NCBI GenBank assembly: GCA_019022495.1
Contig: JAFEKR010000011.1
Span: forward strand, 1,798,001 to 1,862,000
Direction: 5' to 3'
Source: Epichloe hybrida
Lineage: Eukaryota; Ascomycota; Sordariomycetes; Hypocreales; Clavicipitaceae
Length of the DNA stretch: 64,000 bases
Shown here: positions 50,585 to 61,106 of the stretch, one piece after another
How the letters are laid out: every line of letters begins with the position of its first letter
Position numbering within the stretch: position 1 is the first letter of the stretch
Position numbers and translations under genes: made by a program
The notes under the pieces: model-generated
The model's input: only the letters and a program-made list of their open reading frames with translations
Told to the model about the DNA's origin: nothing
Databases searched by the model: none

Positions 50585-53500
50585 CTAGTAACTTCTCTTT
50601 TTAGGAAGAAAGTAGGGCAGGATAGATCTAATACTAAAAGAGGGAATTAGTGGGTATATAAATGAAATAAGCCTGTGTAAGGATAAGTGGGTCTGATGTT
50701 AAATTCGGACTCCCTATTGGTTGATAATGTAATGCAAAGAAAATCGCTTAATCCGCGGATTAGAAAGCGAGCTTAATTAGGAGCTCTAAAAGCTCGAAAA
50801 ACATAATAAAAATCAGGATCGTTTGAAATGAACATAAGTGGATATAGGGAAATGAAATGAGGGCTTCTTATTAGCTTAGCTATGGTCGGACTGGACTCTT
50901 GTTAATCTTATCCGGTCTCTAGTCTCTTTACCTAGCCTTTAACTTAAATTATGGCTTTATTCGAGTTAATAAAGGTCTTAAGGCTCTTGTTTAGGGATGT
51001 CTTTGTTATCACGTTAGCAAGGTTGTCATTGCTATTAATCTATTGTACTTTGTAGATCTCTTGTCGCTTGTATGATTACCGAAGTGCTATAATGTTAATT
51101 ATAAGGCGCTTCTCCTTTATAGAGCCTAGCTTTATAAGACACTTATATAACAAAAAAGAATTCGTATAGATGATTATAGGGATGCGGTTAATCTTTAATT
51201 AGTCTGTGATTATATTAAGAGTTATAGTGATTATATAGGCTATATTAGCACCTTATACTATTAAGTATAGTTTAGAAGCAAGGGCGCTATAGGTTACACG
51301 CTTGCTCTTTGTTAAGCTATACGTAATGATGTTGCCTTTTAAGGTGAATGTATTGTCTTTCGCCTCTTTGTTGCCAATGATAATTACATATCCTATCTAG
51401 GAACTTAGATCTTTGTTGTTAGCGAGGGATCTATTCACGAACATGAATAACTTCGCATTCTTGAGGTCTAGAGGGATGTAATGTAGGCCTTAGTCTTGAT
51501 GTCGGATCTGCTAGTTAAGTCGCTTGTTTAATTATATTATATTATTAGGAGTCGGATCTTAATATTATGCTGCGATTAAGAGGTTGTAAAGGGCTTCAGG
51601 TTAACAGACGGTTGTAATATAACTTCCTTATGCTTGTTGTTTAACATAATCTTGTTTTATAGTTAGTGATTGTAGGTTAATCTACCTAATCTTCTTACTC
51701 TAGCCTTTCTGACGTAGTTCTATCGAATTGTTAGCGTTCTAGGTAAGGATATAACTATTAAAGATAAGGGGATTCTTAGCTAATAGCTTCTGCTTTGGCT
51801 TTACTAAGAAATTCGCCTTCTATAGTTCCTTCTCTTTAAGGTTATAGAAATCCTAGTTACTAAGGCCTAGCGTATTATTAGTCTGTATGCTAACTACTCC
51901 AAAGAGGTTGTTATTATTCTCTTCTGTGATTAGCAAGCATAGGTCGTAGGATAAGGTTATTATCTTAAGTATTTCTTTGTGATAGCGGAAGTAGGTTACG
52001 AACTAGTGGGTTCTAGCTTCTGTAATTCTGTATAAAGGTTTAATAACTTCTATAATAGTTCCTTTAGGGAATAGATATACTATCTGCTTAGGTAATATAG
52101 CAATGATTAATCTTGTAAGTTATGTTTTTAATTGCATGTAAGCTTGTGTGATGTCTTGAATCCATAGAATGATTCCTCTAGATTTAAGCGATGGTGCGAT
52201 CGTGATAATTAATCGTTAGCTTGATCTTTGGATTATTAGGGATTGGGTTAGGATGAATTCCTTCCCTTTGTTATTTATCCCTTAAATCATAAGTTATAAC
52301 TTCTTATACAGCGTAGCTGTTCCCTTGCCTTTGATTTCTCTTACTATACAAGATTTGAAGAGTCTCTTATTACTATGCTTAGTAGGATTGAATAGCGTGA
52401 ATCTAAACACGTTATGGGCTTGCAAAGCATTAATCTTAATCTAATCTAATAGCTTAAAGGGCTTGCCTAGGGTTATAATCTTTCCTTCTTAACGTAATTA
52501 AAGGGCTAGATCCTAATTAGCTTCTTCCTTTGCTATAATAAATACTACGCTTAACTTGCTATTAGCTATAAGTTCCTCTATTAATACCTTTTCTTAGTCT
52601 TTGTTTACTAAGTATATAGTTACTATGTATTCTGTTCCTATAAGATTAAATTAAACCGTAAGCTTCTTTTGTAATCTTCTACGCTTTCTCTTAGGCTATA
52701 GGAGTTCCTTGTTTGTTTCTAAAGCTTCTAGGATAATCTCTTTAATTATTAGGGTCTTATTTGTATCTATAGCTTGGTTTTTGCCTCTAGATGTTAACTT
52801 GTGAAGTTCTTTAGCATAGTACGGGTTATAATAGTACGGTTTAATAACTATTAATTAGAATCTTATTAGTCCATAGGGTATTTAAAGGGTATAGGTTTCT
52901 CTATTAGTAATAAGAAGCTTATAGGGGCTATGCTATCTATCTTTCTCTCTCTAGACACGTATATCTAACTGTAGTAGAAGTTAGTATATTAGTAGCGTAT
53001 CTAGGCTATTTTGGGTTCTTAGAGCATCGTGAACTTATTGCTTTGCTAGAAGTTATCGGACTTTATTAGTGGCTTTGTGAATTACTTTAGCTTGTTAAAT
53101 GATAGATACACTTGGCGGTGACTTGTTAGTTATTTGTAGATATGCACTAAAGATAAGAATTATAGGGATGAGACTATTAGGGCCTGCTGAGTTGTTTATA
53201 GCCTTTACAGCCATCTAAAGTCATTACTTAGGCGTGAGATCTTAACCTATAGAGTCTGTAATAATTATATAGGCTTGCCGTAATGGTCCGTGATAGCATT
53301 TGACTTTTCTAATGCTGTTGTAGGCCTTAACTAGAACTTTATTAATCTTAATTAATAATAATCGTGCATAATGCTTAAATTCTGCTAATGTAAAGTTCTT
53401 TCTAGCATTATGGATGATCTATTCTAGTGGACTAAGGTAGGTGTTAATCTAGTATTCACGTAGGGCGTTCTAAATGTTGTGTGCCTTCTGCTTATTTGGA

Positions 53501-53880
53501 TTAAGGAACCAGGCTACTTAAAACAAGGTTGTAGAATTAATGATATAAAGAATAGGTTGTCTGTTAATTTAAATAATATTAACTATAATCTTGTAGTTAA
53601 ACTTATAGTTGTCTTTGATTGTGAACTTGAATTTGCCTGGGGCCTTTCTGTTTATTTAATAATAGTAGTAAATTTTAGTTAATTATTTAATAGCCTTTGC
53701 TTTAATGTTATAGCTAGCTTAGTTTAGTATCTTCGTGAGCCGTTTAACTAATAGGTGACTAAATTGTTAATGTAGTTGACGGAGTTTTGTTTCTAATAGG
53801 TAGAAAGCTACCGTTTCTCTAGCTTCTAGAGTCTACTAAAGATGTCCCTATTTCCTAATAACAGGGACTATCTTATTATC

Positions 53881-54102
53881 TTAGATTAATACGTTCGTGA
53901 GGTTGTTTACCTTAACGCGTAACCTATCTATGTTATTTAAAGAAAATAAGAAAGGCGTATGTGTGTTAATTACATAGAAAGGGATGTTACCTAGCTCTGT
54001 TAGTATGTTAACTACTCCCCTTATGATTACGTTTCCAGCACTAAATTTAATTATCTTCTCTGGAGTTAGTTTGATCTTTAGCAATGGTATTAATCTTAGC
54101 AA
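53881..54102 (-). pseudogene. Copia family 2 copy B, protease-region remnant
   Basis: A 73-aa open stretch homologous to 17169-17378 of copy A, with LGNIPFYVINTHTPFLFSL followed by a DMDRL-like block (here N-I-D-R-L). It is an internal segment of a broken polyprotein. Confidence 0.75.
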
Positions 54103-56395
54103 AGCTTATACTTATCTAATTCTAGCTGTTAAAACACCTGAGGCTCCTGTGTTAGGCATTATCCCTTAGAAAACTTCTTTAAAGTAATGTTTCTCTAAAA
54201 TATAAGAGGTTTTTACATTATTAAAGGGATTATGCTTAAGGTATACGTGCTTAAATAATTTATCTCTTAGGATATTGATAATGTCGCTATTATTTAGTTA
54301 AAGTCCTAATGTAAAGAATTATGTAATACTTAGCTAGTTAAACTTTAATGTAAAGGTCTCTTTAGCATTATTATCCTTATCTTTGTTATTGTTGGATTTA
54401 ATAAAGGTTTTAGCTAATTCCTATGCTCTATTAGTAAGGTTATTAGCTTCTTTAGATGCTTGGCCTTCGTAGGCCGCGAGGAATGCCTAATACTTTTTCT
54501 CTATTAGCGGTGATTAGTGTCTCTTGTTCTTCTACTAACGTTCTTTTACCTCTTTTTAGTCTTTCTCTAGATGGTTTGTTAACTAGTATTTATTCTTATT
54601 ATAAACATGGTATTTACTATAGTTATAGCCTTAGTTACAGTAACTATAGCCTTTGCCTTAACCTTATTAATTATACGGTTAATTGTAACAGTGGTCTGTG
54701 AACATTATCTCTGATTTGTTAGTATTAGTGGTACTAATAGTGCTTTAATTAAATTAGGTAGCTAATTTATTAGCTTCGGCGATAGAGATTAATTTGCGGA
54801 GGTCTCTAGCAAGTCCTTTAAAGCTAGGTGAATAATTATATTTAGCTTACCTGTATTCTAGAATACTAGAAATTGCGCTTAGGGTCTGACGATAGAGTTC
54901 TGTATTAACTATTAATAAGGGAAAGAGTTCTCTATAGACACGTTTAAGGGTTGTAAGCAAAATCTCAAGATAATCTAGCTTAGATTTATCTGGATTAGTA
55001 GCGATGATGTTCCTAAGCGTTATACTATTTTATTCTTAGCGATAAAACTGCTGGTTGCTTTTTGTCTTAAATTGCTAACGAACGTCGTTAACTATTTGTT
55101 TATATGTGAAGCCTTTATTTACTAGATAATTAAGGTAATACTATTTGGCATTACCTGAAAGCATAATAGGAAGAGCCTTATGCATATATTCCTACAGGAG
55201 ATTTAGTCTGTTGCATTTGTTTTAAAATAAGTTAACTTTTGGCGTGAGGAAGTTATATATCTTCCTACTATAATAGTTATTATCCTTATAGCTCTTTGTA
55301 AGTTCTAAGATCTTTCTTATGATTTGATCTTTAGATAGGATTATTACTATTTGCATAGCTAGGGTTATTTGTTAAATCGGTTGTTCTAGGATAATTAGCG
55401 GAATTGTTGGATTTGTTAGGGGTTAAGGTGTGTTTCTTCTTAGAGGTAGTTATGTAGCTAGAGGGTTATTTAAAGCAGGATTATGAGGGTTATTAATTAG
55501 GGGATTATATATAGGAGGGTTATATACTAAAGGGTAATTAATAGGGGTAGTGTGAATTAAAGGGCTTGTGATTAGAGGGCTTTTAAGGGCGGGATTATTT
55601 GAAGAGAGAAATTTGCCTATAGTGATTTGCTTTGTGATTTTGTTTTTAGGCTACTATGATATTGTTTCTTCTTTAAGGACTTGAATTAATAATTCAATAA
55701 TCTTACTGCTTTAATTTTGAATAATATAGACGCTATTCTCGCGTAGGTAGTCTTGTAATTCGCGCACTAAAGGTTGTGAAGCTTAATTAAGTGTTTCTTT
55801 TGTCTAGCTGTTAAGGTTATCATAGAAGATCTCCTAAAGAGCAAGATCTTTATATTAACCGCTCTTATAAATATTAATTATCTAAGTAAGATAGTTATTA
55901 AGCTCCTATTCCTTAGTAGTCTGAGGATCTAGTTCTTTTAAGCTCTCCTAGTTAGTGGTAATAACTAAGGTATGTTTTTAAAGTCATAGAGGTAGGCTTG
56001 CTTTATTAGGTCTTAATTAGGTAAGCTGCTTTCCTTTAGTAATCTAGGATAAAGCTTGTTTATTACTTAGGGGTGCTATTATTAATAGTCTTTAGCTAGT
56101 AAGGCTAAGGGATTTTTAACTAGTAGGGTTAAGGGGTTTTTCAATCTCTGGTTTGAGTAGTTATGTGTGGCTATAAACTCTTAGTTAGTTAATTAGTTTT
56201 CTTGTAATAGATAATAGGATTGATTCTTCTATTAATAGTCAGAGACTTGCTAATAGAAAAAAGTTAAATCCCTAGGAAGCCTAATATCTAGTATCCAGAG
56301 TCTATCTTCCTTTAGCACACTTCCTTAGGTAGCTAAAGGAAGGCCTCTTCTTAAGTGATTCCTTGCTTATCTGTGGTTTTTTAACCACTAATTAG

Positions 56396-56626
56396 TGTTA
56401 GTTATACTAAGGGATTGGTATGCACTAGTGTAACGTAGGGTTAGGTTTAATGATATAATAAGGTCTAAGGATTGAAGCTATCTATAGCGTTATGTGGCCA
56501 TAAGAAAAGGGGGATGCGAGTCACGTGTGTGCCTCGCGTACGGGTGCGGCTAATTATAGTGCGGCGTTGCCGCACGTGCTCCACTTTCCTAGTGGTCAAC
56601 CCGATGTTAACCCGGTTGTCGCAACA
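56396..56626 (-). repeat. Copia family 2 copy B, 5' LTR
   Basis: 231 bp. The outer right end is unmutated (GCGGCGTTGCCGCACGTG and CCCGGTTGTCGCAACA); the inner left end is partly mutated. Confidence 0.9.
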
Positions 56627-56659
56627 TTAATAATTATGTTAAAAAGAGAGAGTTTCTAG

Positions 56660-56955
56660 TGTTAGAATAAGCATAATATTAATAAGGGTACATGCCTCTG
56701 ATTAGGTAGGCGAGTTGCATTGCGGACCCATATGTCTAGCCTAACCGCGCCGTGATTGGAGTTAGCATATGTGGCCTCTTCGCTAATAACCCTGATTAAG
56801 GCCCCTTTTCCTGTGATAAATAGCGCACCCTCTTTACTTCTATTTAATCCCTCTTTTGCTTACTTTGATAGACTAGAATATATAATGATTACGTGCACTT
56901 TAGTCCACCCCGAAAACCCTACGCGTAGGTCAATGGTATCCTGTAGATACTAACA
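56660..56955 (+). repeat. Copia family 1 copy B, 3' LTR
   Basis: 296 bp. The inner left end is mutated (TGTTAGAATAAGCATAATATT). The outer right end is preserved (CCACCCCGAAAACCCTACGC ... GATACTAACA), the mirror image of the 5' LTR. Confidence 0.92.
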
Positions 56956-56960
56956 CTTTC

Positions 56961-57250
56961 ACTAGCGGGTTTTAAATAACCTTTTGCTACCTTATTATAA
57001 CTAAGCAGTAACTAAGCACCGCGTTTTACCTGTAAATAAACGGTTAGATAGAATATTTAAACTAAGTTTTAGAGCATTATTTAAGAGCCTTTACTTGCTT
57101 TAACTAAACTAATTAGGCTAATAATCTTTTAATAGCATAGTTTGCATATAATATAAGCGTTTATTTAACTTATAGCTACACCCTAGCTAAGGCGCTATAA
57201 GGCTATAACCCTAGGGGACTATAGTAAGTGGTTGCGGATATTCCTATAGT
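56961..57250 (+). pseudogene. Chromovirus copy 3, integrase fragment right of copia copy B
   Basis: Continues the integrase core (SGF followed by altered FHPQID-like sequence), colinear with about 8255-8542 of copy 1. Homology ends sharply after ATTCCTATAGT at 57250, so a deletion or replacement removed the 3' end of this element. Confidence 0.85.
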
Positions 57251-57483
57251 TAACTTTATAACTATAGATAAGCTAGGTATTATAAGAAGAGACATTTCTA
57301 TAGACACTACTACCACTACCCCTTATTATACCATAACGGTTATTGCGGTAGAGAGGCATAACTACATAAGTGTACTAAAGGAAGAGACTAGAATCCTAGT
57401 TATAAGCTTGTTAGGCTTCTAAGGAATTAATCTATTAACCCTTAGGCTTAGGGATATAACTTTGTTATATCTATCTAGGATAT
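57251..57483. other. Unassigned segment at a deletion junction
   Basis: Not homologous to the chromovirus copies and not recognised. A 64-aa open stretch (57228-57422) crosses the junction and begins in integrase sequence, so it is a chance fusion frame, not a gene. Composition rises from AT-rich toward balanced here. Confidence 0.45.
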
Positions 57484-57723
57484 TGTTATTAATTATCGAT
57501 TTTATCGTCTATCACGAGAAAACCAACCGACTAACCAAATCTATTACCGCGAGGCATTTATTTCGAACCCGACGTTGAAAACAACCCTCAGCTAAGCTAG
57601 CTGACTCAAATCAATCATTGCGACTGTTGCTGACGATATTATCTGATACAATTGAACAACAAGCTCTGTTCCTTTTAATAGGCATCTACAGAGACCCCCC
57701 CCCCCCCCTTTTCTGCCCTCACA

Positions 57724-58320
57724 ATGCCTTAGGCAAGACCTTTAAAGGATGAATTGCCAAGGCGATTGCAACCCCTTTCCTATGCCCTCACGAAAGACTA
57801 GAAAGAGTCTGTTAACCCTAATCTAGAGACCACTATACAATCCGAACTTAATAACCGGATTACGAGGTTTATTAACCTTAGCGAGCATTAAGGTTAGAGG
57901 GATAATAACCTCTAGGAATTATTCCTAGAGGACTTCAAAGGATAGTCTAGGAATACCTTCGCAAGGGCTAATGGTAACATCGTACAAGAGCTACGGAATT
58001 CCCTGCGAGATGGTGGTGTTTACGTTGCCCAAGGTCAAGGTCTTTCAGCTGCGGCTGCCTTACAACAAGTAATTCAAGAAGAGAGAAGATCGCCGTGGCC
58101 TGAGACCGAAGACCCTGAGGACCAAGCCGAAGCGTTGATTGAAGAGATCGCGGCCGAATCGTTGATTGAAGAGATCGCGGCCGAATCGTTGATTGAAGAG
58201 ATTGTTGCCGAGGGGATGCTAATCAAAGCATTCCTCGCAGAGGAAGAGGTCTAATAAGCCACTAATAAGATTGCCGAAGATCATCAAGAGCAATCACCCG
58301 AAGACCTTGAAGATTAACAA
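57724..58320 (+). pseudogene. Relic E, gag-like frame with a tandem 10-residue repeat
   Basis: From ATG 57724 one frame runs to TAA at about 58317, broken only by TAG/TAA at places where Gln or Trp would fit (early codons 57730, 57799 and several between 57880 and 57955). A tandem repeat near 58132-58203 encodes about three units of ALIEEIAAES, an acidic, Ala/Glu-rich helix-like segment. Position before the RNase H tail suggests copia gag, but no zinc knuckle is present in what remains. Confidence 0.6.
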
Positions 58321-58539
58321 CAAGCCGTTAAATGCGAAGATCATTAAGACCTGATGCCTAAAGACTCGATGCTTACACGTAATATTAAATAACACTTTAA
58401 GATAGGAAGCCGCGAGAGAAATAATATATTATAAGGCACATTACATAGGTATATATCACGAAGGTCTACGTTGCGTACGCACACAAGCTTATTACATATC
58501 CCTCTGGTTACGGTTAATTCAGATTATTAGCAGCAAGGA

Positions 58540-58595
58540 GGCACAAGACCCTCGAGACCTTCATCAAGGCACGAGACCCTCGAGACCTTCAAGAC
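58540..58595. repeat. Two 28-bp direct repeats near the deletion junction
   Basis: GGCACAAGACCCTCGAGACC... at 58540-58567 and GGCACGAGACCCTCGAGACC... at 58568-58595 are tandem. They lie between the gag part and the RNase H tail of relic E, close to where the internal deletion must have occurred. Confidence 0.75.
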
Positions 58596-58602
58596 CCTTA
58601 TA

Positions 58603-58803
58603 AAGCTAGGAACTACGAAGGAGAAGAGACTAATGATTAATATCATGGCTCTTCGTTAATTATACGAAAGGCATGAGATCTACGAAGTCAGGTGGATCAA
58701 CGGCAACGACAATCCGGCAGACGCGATAACCAAATTATCGCCGAATTTATCGCTTTCCTCTTTGATTAATTTAAACGAATTAATAATTCATATTAAAGGA
58801 TAG
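58603..58803 (+). pseudogene. Relic E, RNase H C-terminus
   Basis: The frame contains KRLMINIMALR, one TAA (a Gln site), then IYEVRWINGNDNPADAIT and a C-terminal SLINLNELII before the TAG at 58801. This is the normal C-terminal RNase H block of fungal copia elements and the best preserved copy of it in the window. The N-terminal part and RT are missing. Confidence 0.82.
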
Positions 58804-58998
58804 GTAAAGAGACCCGTGATATTAGGAAATAGGAGCTTAGGCAAGGAATAATAGATTAATTTAATTAACTAATGCCACAACAGCTAATTAGAGCAGCGGA
58901 TTCCTATTAAGGGATCCACTAGTATACACTTTCCTTTAATCTAATTTTTATTACATTTTTAAGCTCTTTAGCCATAAAGGAAAAAGAGAGATTACTAG

Positions 58999-59256
58999 TG
59001 TTAATTCCTTTGGATTTTTATTGGTTTAATTATAGCTAAAGACTAGACTAATTATAGGTCTAGCGCGATGCACGTGATATAATTGGCTGCATTAATTCGC
59101 CACCCCCTTTTATGCCTTATATACAGATTTCGCTTACTTTTCTAGCATCTAGACTTTCCCTCTCTTCTCCCTCTTTCCTAGCTATCTATCTAAGTATCAT
59201 TAACTTCGAATTTATACGGGATTTATTACCTGCGCAGGACCTTGGTGCATCCAACA
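58999..59256 (+). repeat. Relic E, 3' LTR
   Basis: 258 bp with TG...CA ends, directly after a polypurine tract. A CACGTG box (about 59073) and a TATA-like stretch (CCTTATATAC, about 59113) may be promoter remains. Confidence 0.75.
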
Positions 59257-59520
59257 GATATACTAAATTTAATAATTAATTAATTAGAATTAACTTAATA
59301 AAGGTATTAATTAGAAAGAAGGGTCTTTATATTATAAACACTAAGTAATTACTACTATATTAGACTAAGTAGCTAGGATTAGAAATAAAGGTATAAATTA
59401 AGTTACCTAACCCTATAAGAGGGCGCGGACTATGGTTTAAATAACTAAGTACCTATACTATAGGGTATATAATCTACCCATATAAACTATACTATGTATC
59501 TACTAAAGGTCCGGAAAAGT
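59257..59520. other. AT-rich tail and compartment boundary
   Basis: No gene is seen. AT-rich sequence without recognised motifs gives way at about 59,500-59,530 to balanced composition. This is the right edge of the RIP-affected island. Confidence 0.6.
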
Positions 59521-60224
59521 AACTAGTTAGGTGGGTCCTAGTGTCCAAGTTTCCTGCATGCGGTTGAGCGCTTGCGGCGGGATTCCAACAATTCGCCACT
59601 AAAGAGAGCTAGTGTACTTGGCAGGAAATCAGGTGGAAAGGTACTTCTTCTGTTTTAGGACCAAGGCGGAATGCGTATCTAAAAAAAAAGGAGGGATGCG
59701 CATTTAGAGGTCCGAGGAATTCGTATTTCTTCAGCTCCAGCCGGCAAGGCGCCTCGTGCCTGCCAGATGAGGAATGGGTTGGTGGGTTGGTGGGGCTCGG
59801 CCGGAGACTCCACATGGAGATGGAAATTATTGTGAAAAGGGTCTGGGGGTTTCCCTTGGCCATCTACATTGGACGGCGACGGCAACACGATCCCGCTTTC
59901 GAACCGCACAGCCCCCGATGGCTCGTTATACGAAGTACGGGCTACGGAGCAGAGCTGCCCAACACAATGCGCGCGCGGGCGGGCGAGCTCGTGATTCCTT
60001 TTTCGGTCAAAGCGCGACCGGTGGCGTTGTCGATCCCCTGGACGCAGACGTCACGGTTTACCGCAATCGCAGATGACGTAGAGGAGGTATGGCTCACTTT
60101 GCATAACTTAAAAAGGCCGCCGCCGTTGACGAGTCCAAGTCCAAGCAATCTCAGTACTCTCATTGCCACTCATACAGAGTACGTCAGGAAAGAGCACGAA
60201 CAAAAGACGAAGAAAGAGCACAAC
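59521..60224 (+). other. Upstream region of the secreted-protein gene
   Basis: About 700 bp of balanced sequence without a recognised gene. Open frames on both strands (for example 59774-60076 and 59609-59863) overlap one another and lack any known motif. The region probably contains the promoter of the gene that follows; no certain TATA box was found. Confidence 0.5.
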
Positions 60225-60834
60225 ATGAAGCCCACCACTGCACTCGTCTACGGCCTCGCCGCCGCCGCAGCCACGGCGGCTCCTACCGACGGGCCAACGC
60301 GCACCGAGAACACCTCCATCACCGACCTCTTTGTGCGCAAACACGTCAACGGCAGTGACGAAAAGATCGAATCCGTCGGCTTCAAGCTGAGCGGCGACAA
60401 CGCCACCAACCTCGACTGCGTGGCGTACAACCCAGAGTATCCGAACCCGCAAAGGCCGACTACCTGCGGTACGTCAAAATACCGCTTCACCCTGCGCCCT
60501 GGCACGGATGGGTCCGACTACTTGCTGCGTATCTATCATGAGCTCGGTACTGCGTACGTACCCCCCCCCCCCCTCTCACCCTTTTTTTTTTTTTTTTCGT
60601 CTGTTTCTCTCTGCTGTGTCTTCTTCACCCTGCGCCCTGCCTTTGTTTGCTCCAGAATCATTGCCATGGCTGACGAGAAAGGGGGGTTTCCGGGATAGTG
60701 TCGGACTCTGGGGTCAAGGCAATTGCCCTCTCCACTGCCATGCTGGCGGTAATGGGGCCGGCGATACCGCCTGTACGCAGGTTGCGGATTTTAATATTGT
60801 CCTTGGCGCGTCAGGTCCCCCTGTTGATCCATGA
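60225..60834 (+). CDS. Small secreted Cys-containing protein, AA1-like candidate (effector-like)
   Basis: A two-exon gene: exon 1 60225-60553, intron 60554-60698, exon 2 60699-60834, giving 154 aa. The intron has a consensus donor GTACGT, branch site CTGAC (60669-60673) and acceptor TAG; splicing joins HELGTAVGLWGQG in frame. An N-terminal signal peptide (MKPTTALVYGLAAAAATAAP, cleavage near residue 19) predicts secretion. The mature part has Cys at 65, 81, 119, 123 and 135, possible N-glycosylation at N29, N42 and N59, and blocks FKLSGDNATNL, YRFTLRPGTDGSDYLLRIYHELG and CHAGGNG. Size, Cys spacing and these blocks resemble AA1-like (Alt a 1/hypersensitive-response-inducing) fungal secreted proteins. 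That family call is from memory of the family pattern; function is unproven. The continuous frame 59787-60698 is an unspliced artefact. Confidence 0.72.
60554..60698 (+). other. Intron with C13 and T16 homopolymers
   Basis: 145 bp. It contains a run of 13 C (60561-60573) followed by a run of 16 T (60582-60597), then a CTGAC branch point 25 bp before the TAG acceptor. An alternative acceptor CAG at 60654 would put the reading frame into an early stop at 60698. Confidence 0.75.
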
Positions 60835-61106
60835 TCTGATATCGGGCTCGCTCGCGACACTGCAGAAATTCTGGGCGTCCCAGGCTTCATGTCGTATAGT
60901 GCTGAGGATGAAATAGTTTTTATTTTTTAATCCTAATTCGGGTGCCTCTACGTCTGCTGAAGTCTCAACTTGCTATGTATGTAATGGATTCATTGAGCTA
61001 ACTGCCCATGTCGAGCGAACCTGCGTAATGTGGAATTCTCTTTTATATTACTAGTTGTGTTTTCCACTCTCAAGGCCGCCCATCTGTGTGGAAGAGAACA
61101 AGATTA
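60835..61106. other. Convergent intergenic region
   Basis: 3' flanks of the secreted-protein gene (+) and the tyrosinase fragment (-). An AT-rich stretch after 60915 may include transcript ends. No other feature was seen. Confidence 0.5.

Larger units (their letters stand above)
50354..56626 (-). mobile_element. Copia family 2, copy B
   Basis: A 6,273-bp element with 231-bp LTRs (50354-50584 and 56396-56626) and a TSD of TTAAT (50349-50353 and 56627-56631). It lies on the minus strand between RNase H and the polypurine tract of copia copy B. That is a different site, TSD and relative orientation from copy A, so the insertions were independent. The protease segment is at 53881-54102 and gag at about 55360-55640. 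The RNase H region at about 50940-51400 is RIP-broken. Confidence 0.93.
44400..56955 (+). mobile_element. Copia family 1, copy B
   Basis: A plus-strand copia element with 296-bp LTRs (44400-44695 and 56660-56955) and a TSD of CTTTC (44395-44399 and 56956-56960). It is 6,278 bp when the nested family 2 copy (50354-56626 plus one TSD) is removed. It is colinear with copy A (minus strand, 1143-21621). Each copy is intact where the other is interrupted, so the two serve as empty-site controls. A polypurine tract AAAAAGAGAGAG (56641-56652) precedes the 3' LTR. Confidence 0.94.
39613..57250 (+). mobile_element. Ty3/gypsy chromovirus, copy 3 (3'-truncated, carries copia copy B)
   Basis: It begins with a 267-bp 5' LTR (39613-39879, TGTCAGGGGCACGG) and runs colinear with copy 1 through gag, protease, RT, RNase H and integrase to 44399. 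Copia family 1 copy B interrupts it at 44400-56955. The integrase then continues 56961-57250 and ends abruptly: homology to copy 1 stops at the equivalent of about 8542. The rest of integrase, chromodomain, accessory region and 3' LTR are missing. Confidence 0.9.
57484..59256 (+). mobile_element. Internally deleted copia relic E
   Basis: It has gag-like sequence (57724-58320), the C-terminal RNase H (58603-58803), a polypurine tract (AGGAAAAAGAGAG, about 58978-58990) and a 3' LTR of 258 bp (58999-59256, TGTTAATTCC ... GTGCATCCAACA). Protease, most of integrase and RT are deleted. GATAT follows the 3' LTR (59257-59261) and also precedes TGTTATTAATTATCG at 57479-57483, which may be the TSD; but no 5' LTR resembling the 3' LTR is present, so the left border is tentative. 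RNase H resembles copia family 2. It is much less RIP-mutated than the rest of the island. Confidence 0.7.

Noticed and set aside
57228..57422. A 64-aa frame across the chromovirus truncation point
   Set aside because: Starts in integrase sequence and continues into unrelated DNA; no family resemblance in either part of the fusion.
1..59500. Possible mitochondrial origin of the AT-rich sequence
   Set aside because: The content is nuclear LTR retrotransposons with RIP mutations and TSDs; no mitochondrial genes or rRNA are seen.
59787..60698. A 303-aa open frame on the plus strand
   Set aside because: It starts upstream in non-coding sequence and reads through a consensus intron. Splicing 60554-60698 gives a better protein with a signal peptide from ATG 60225.
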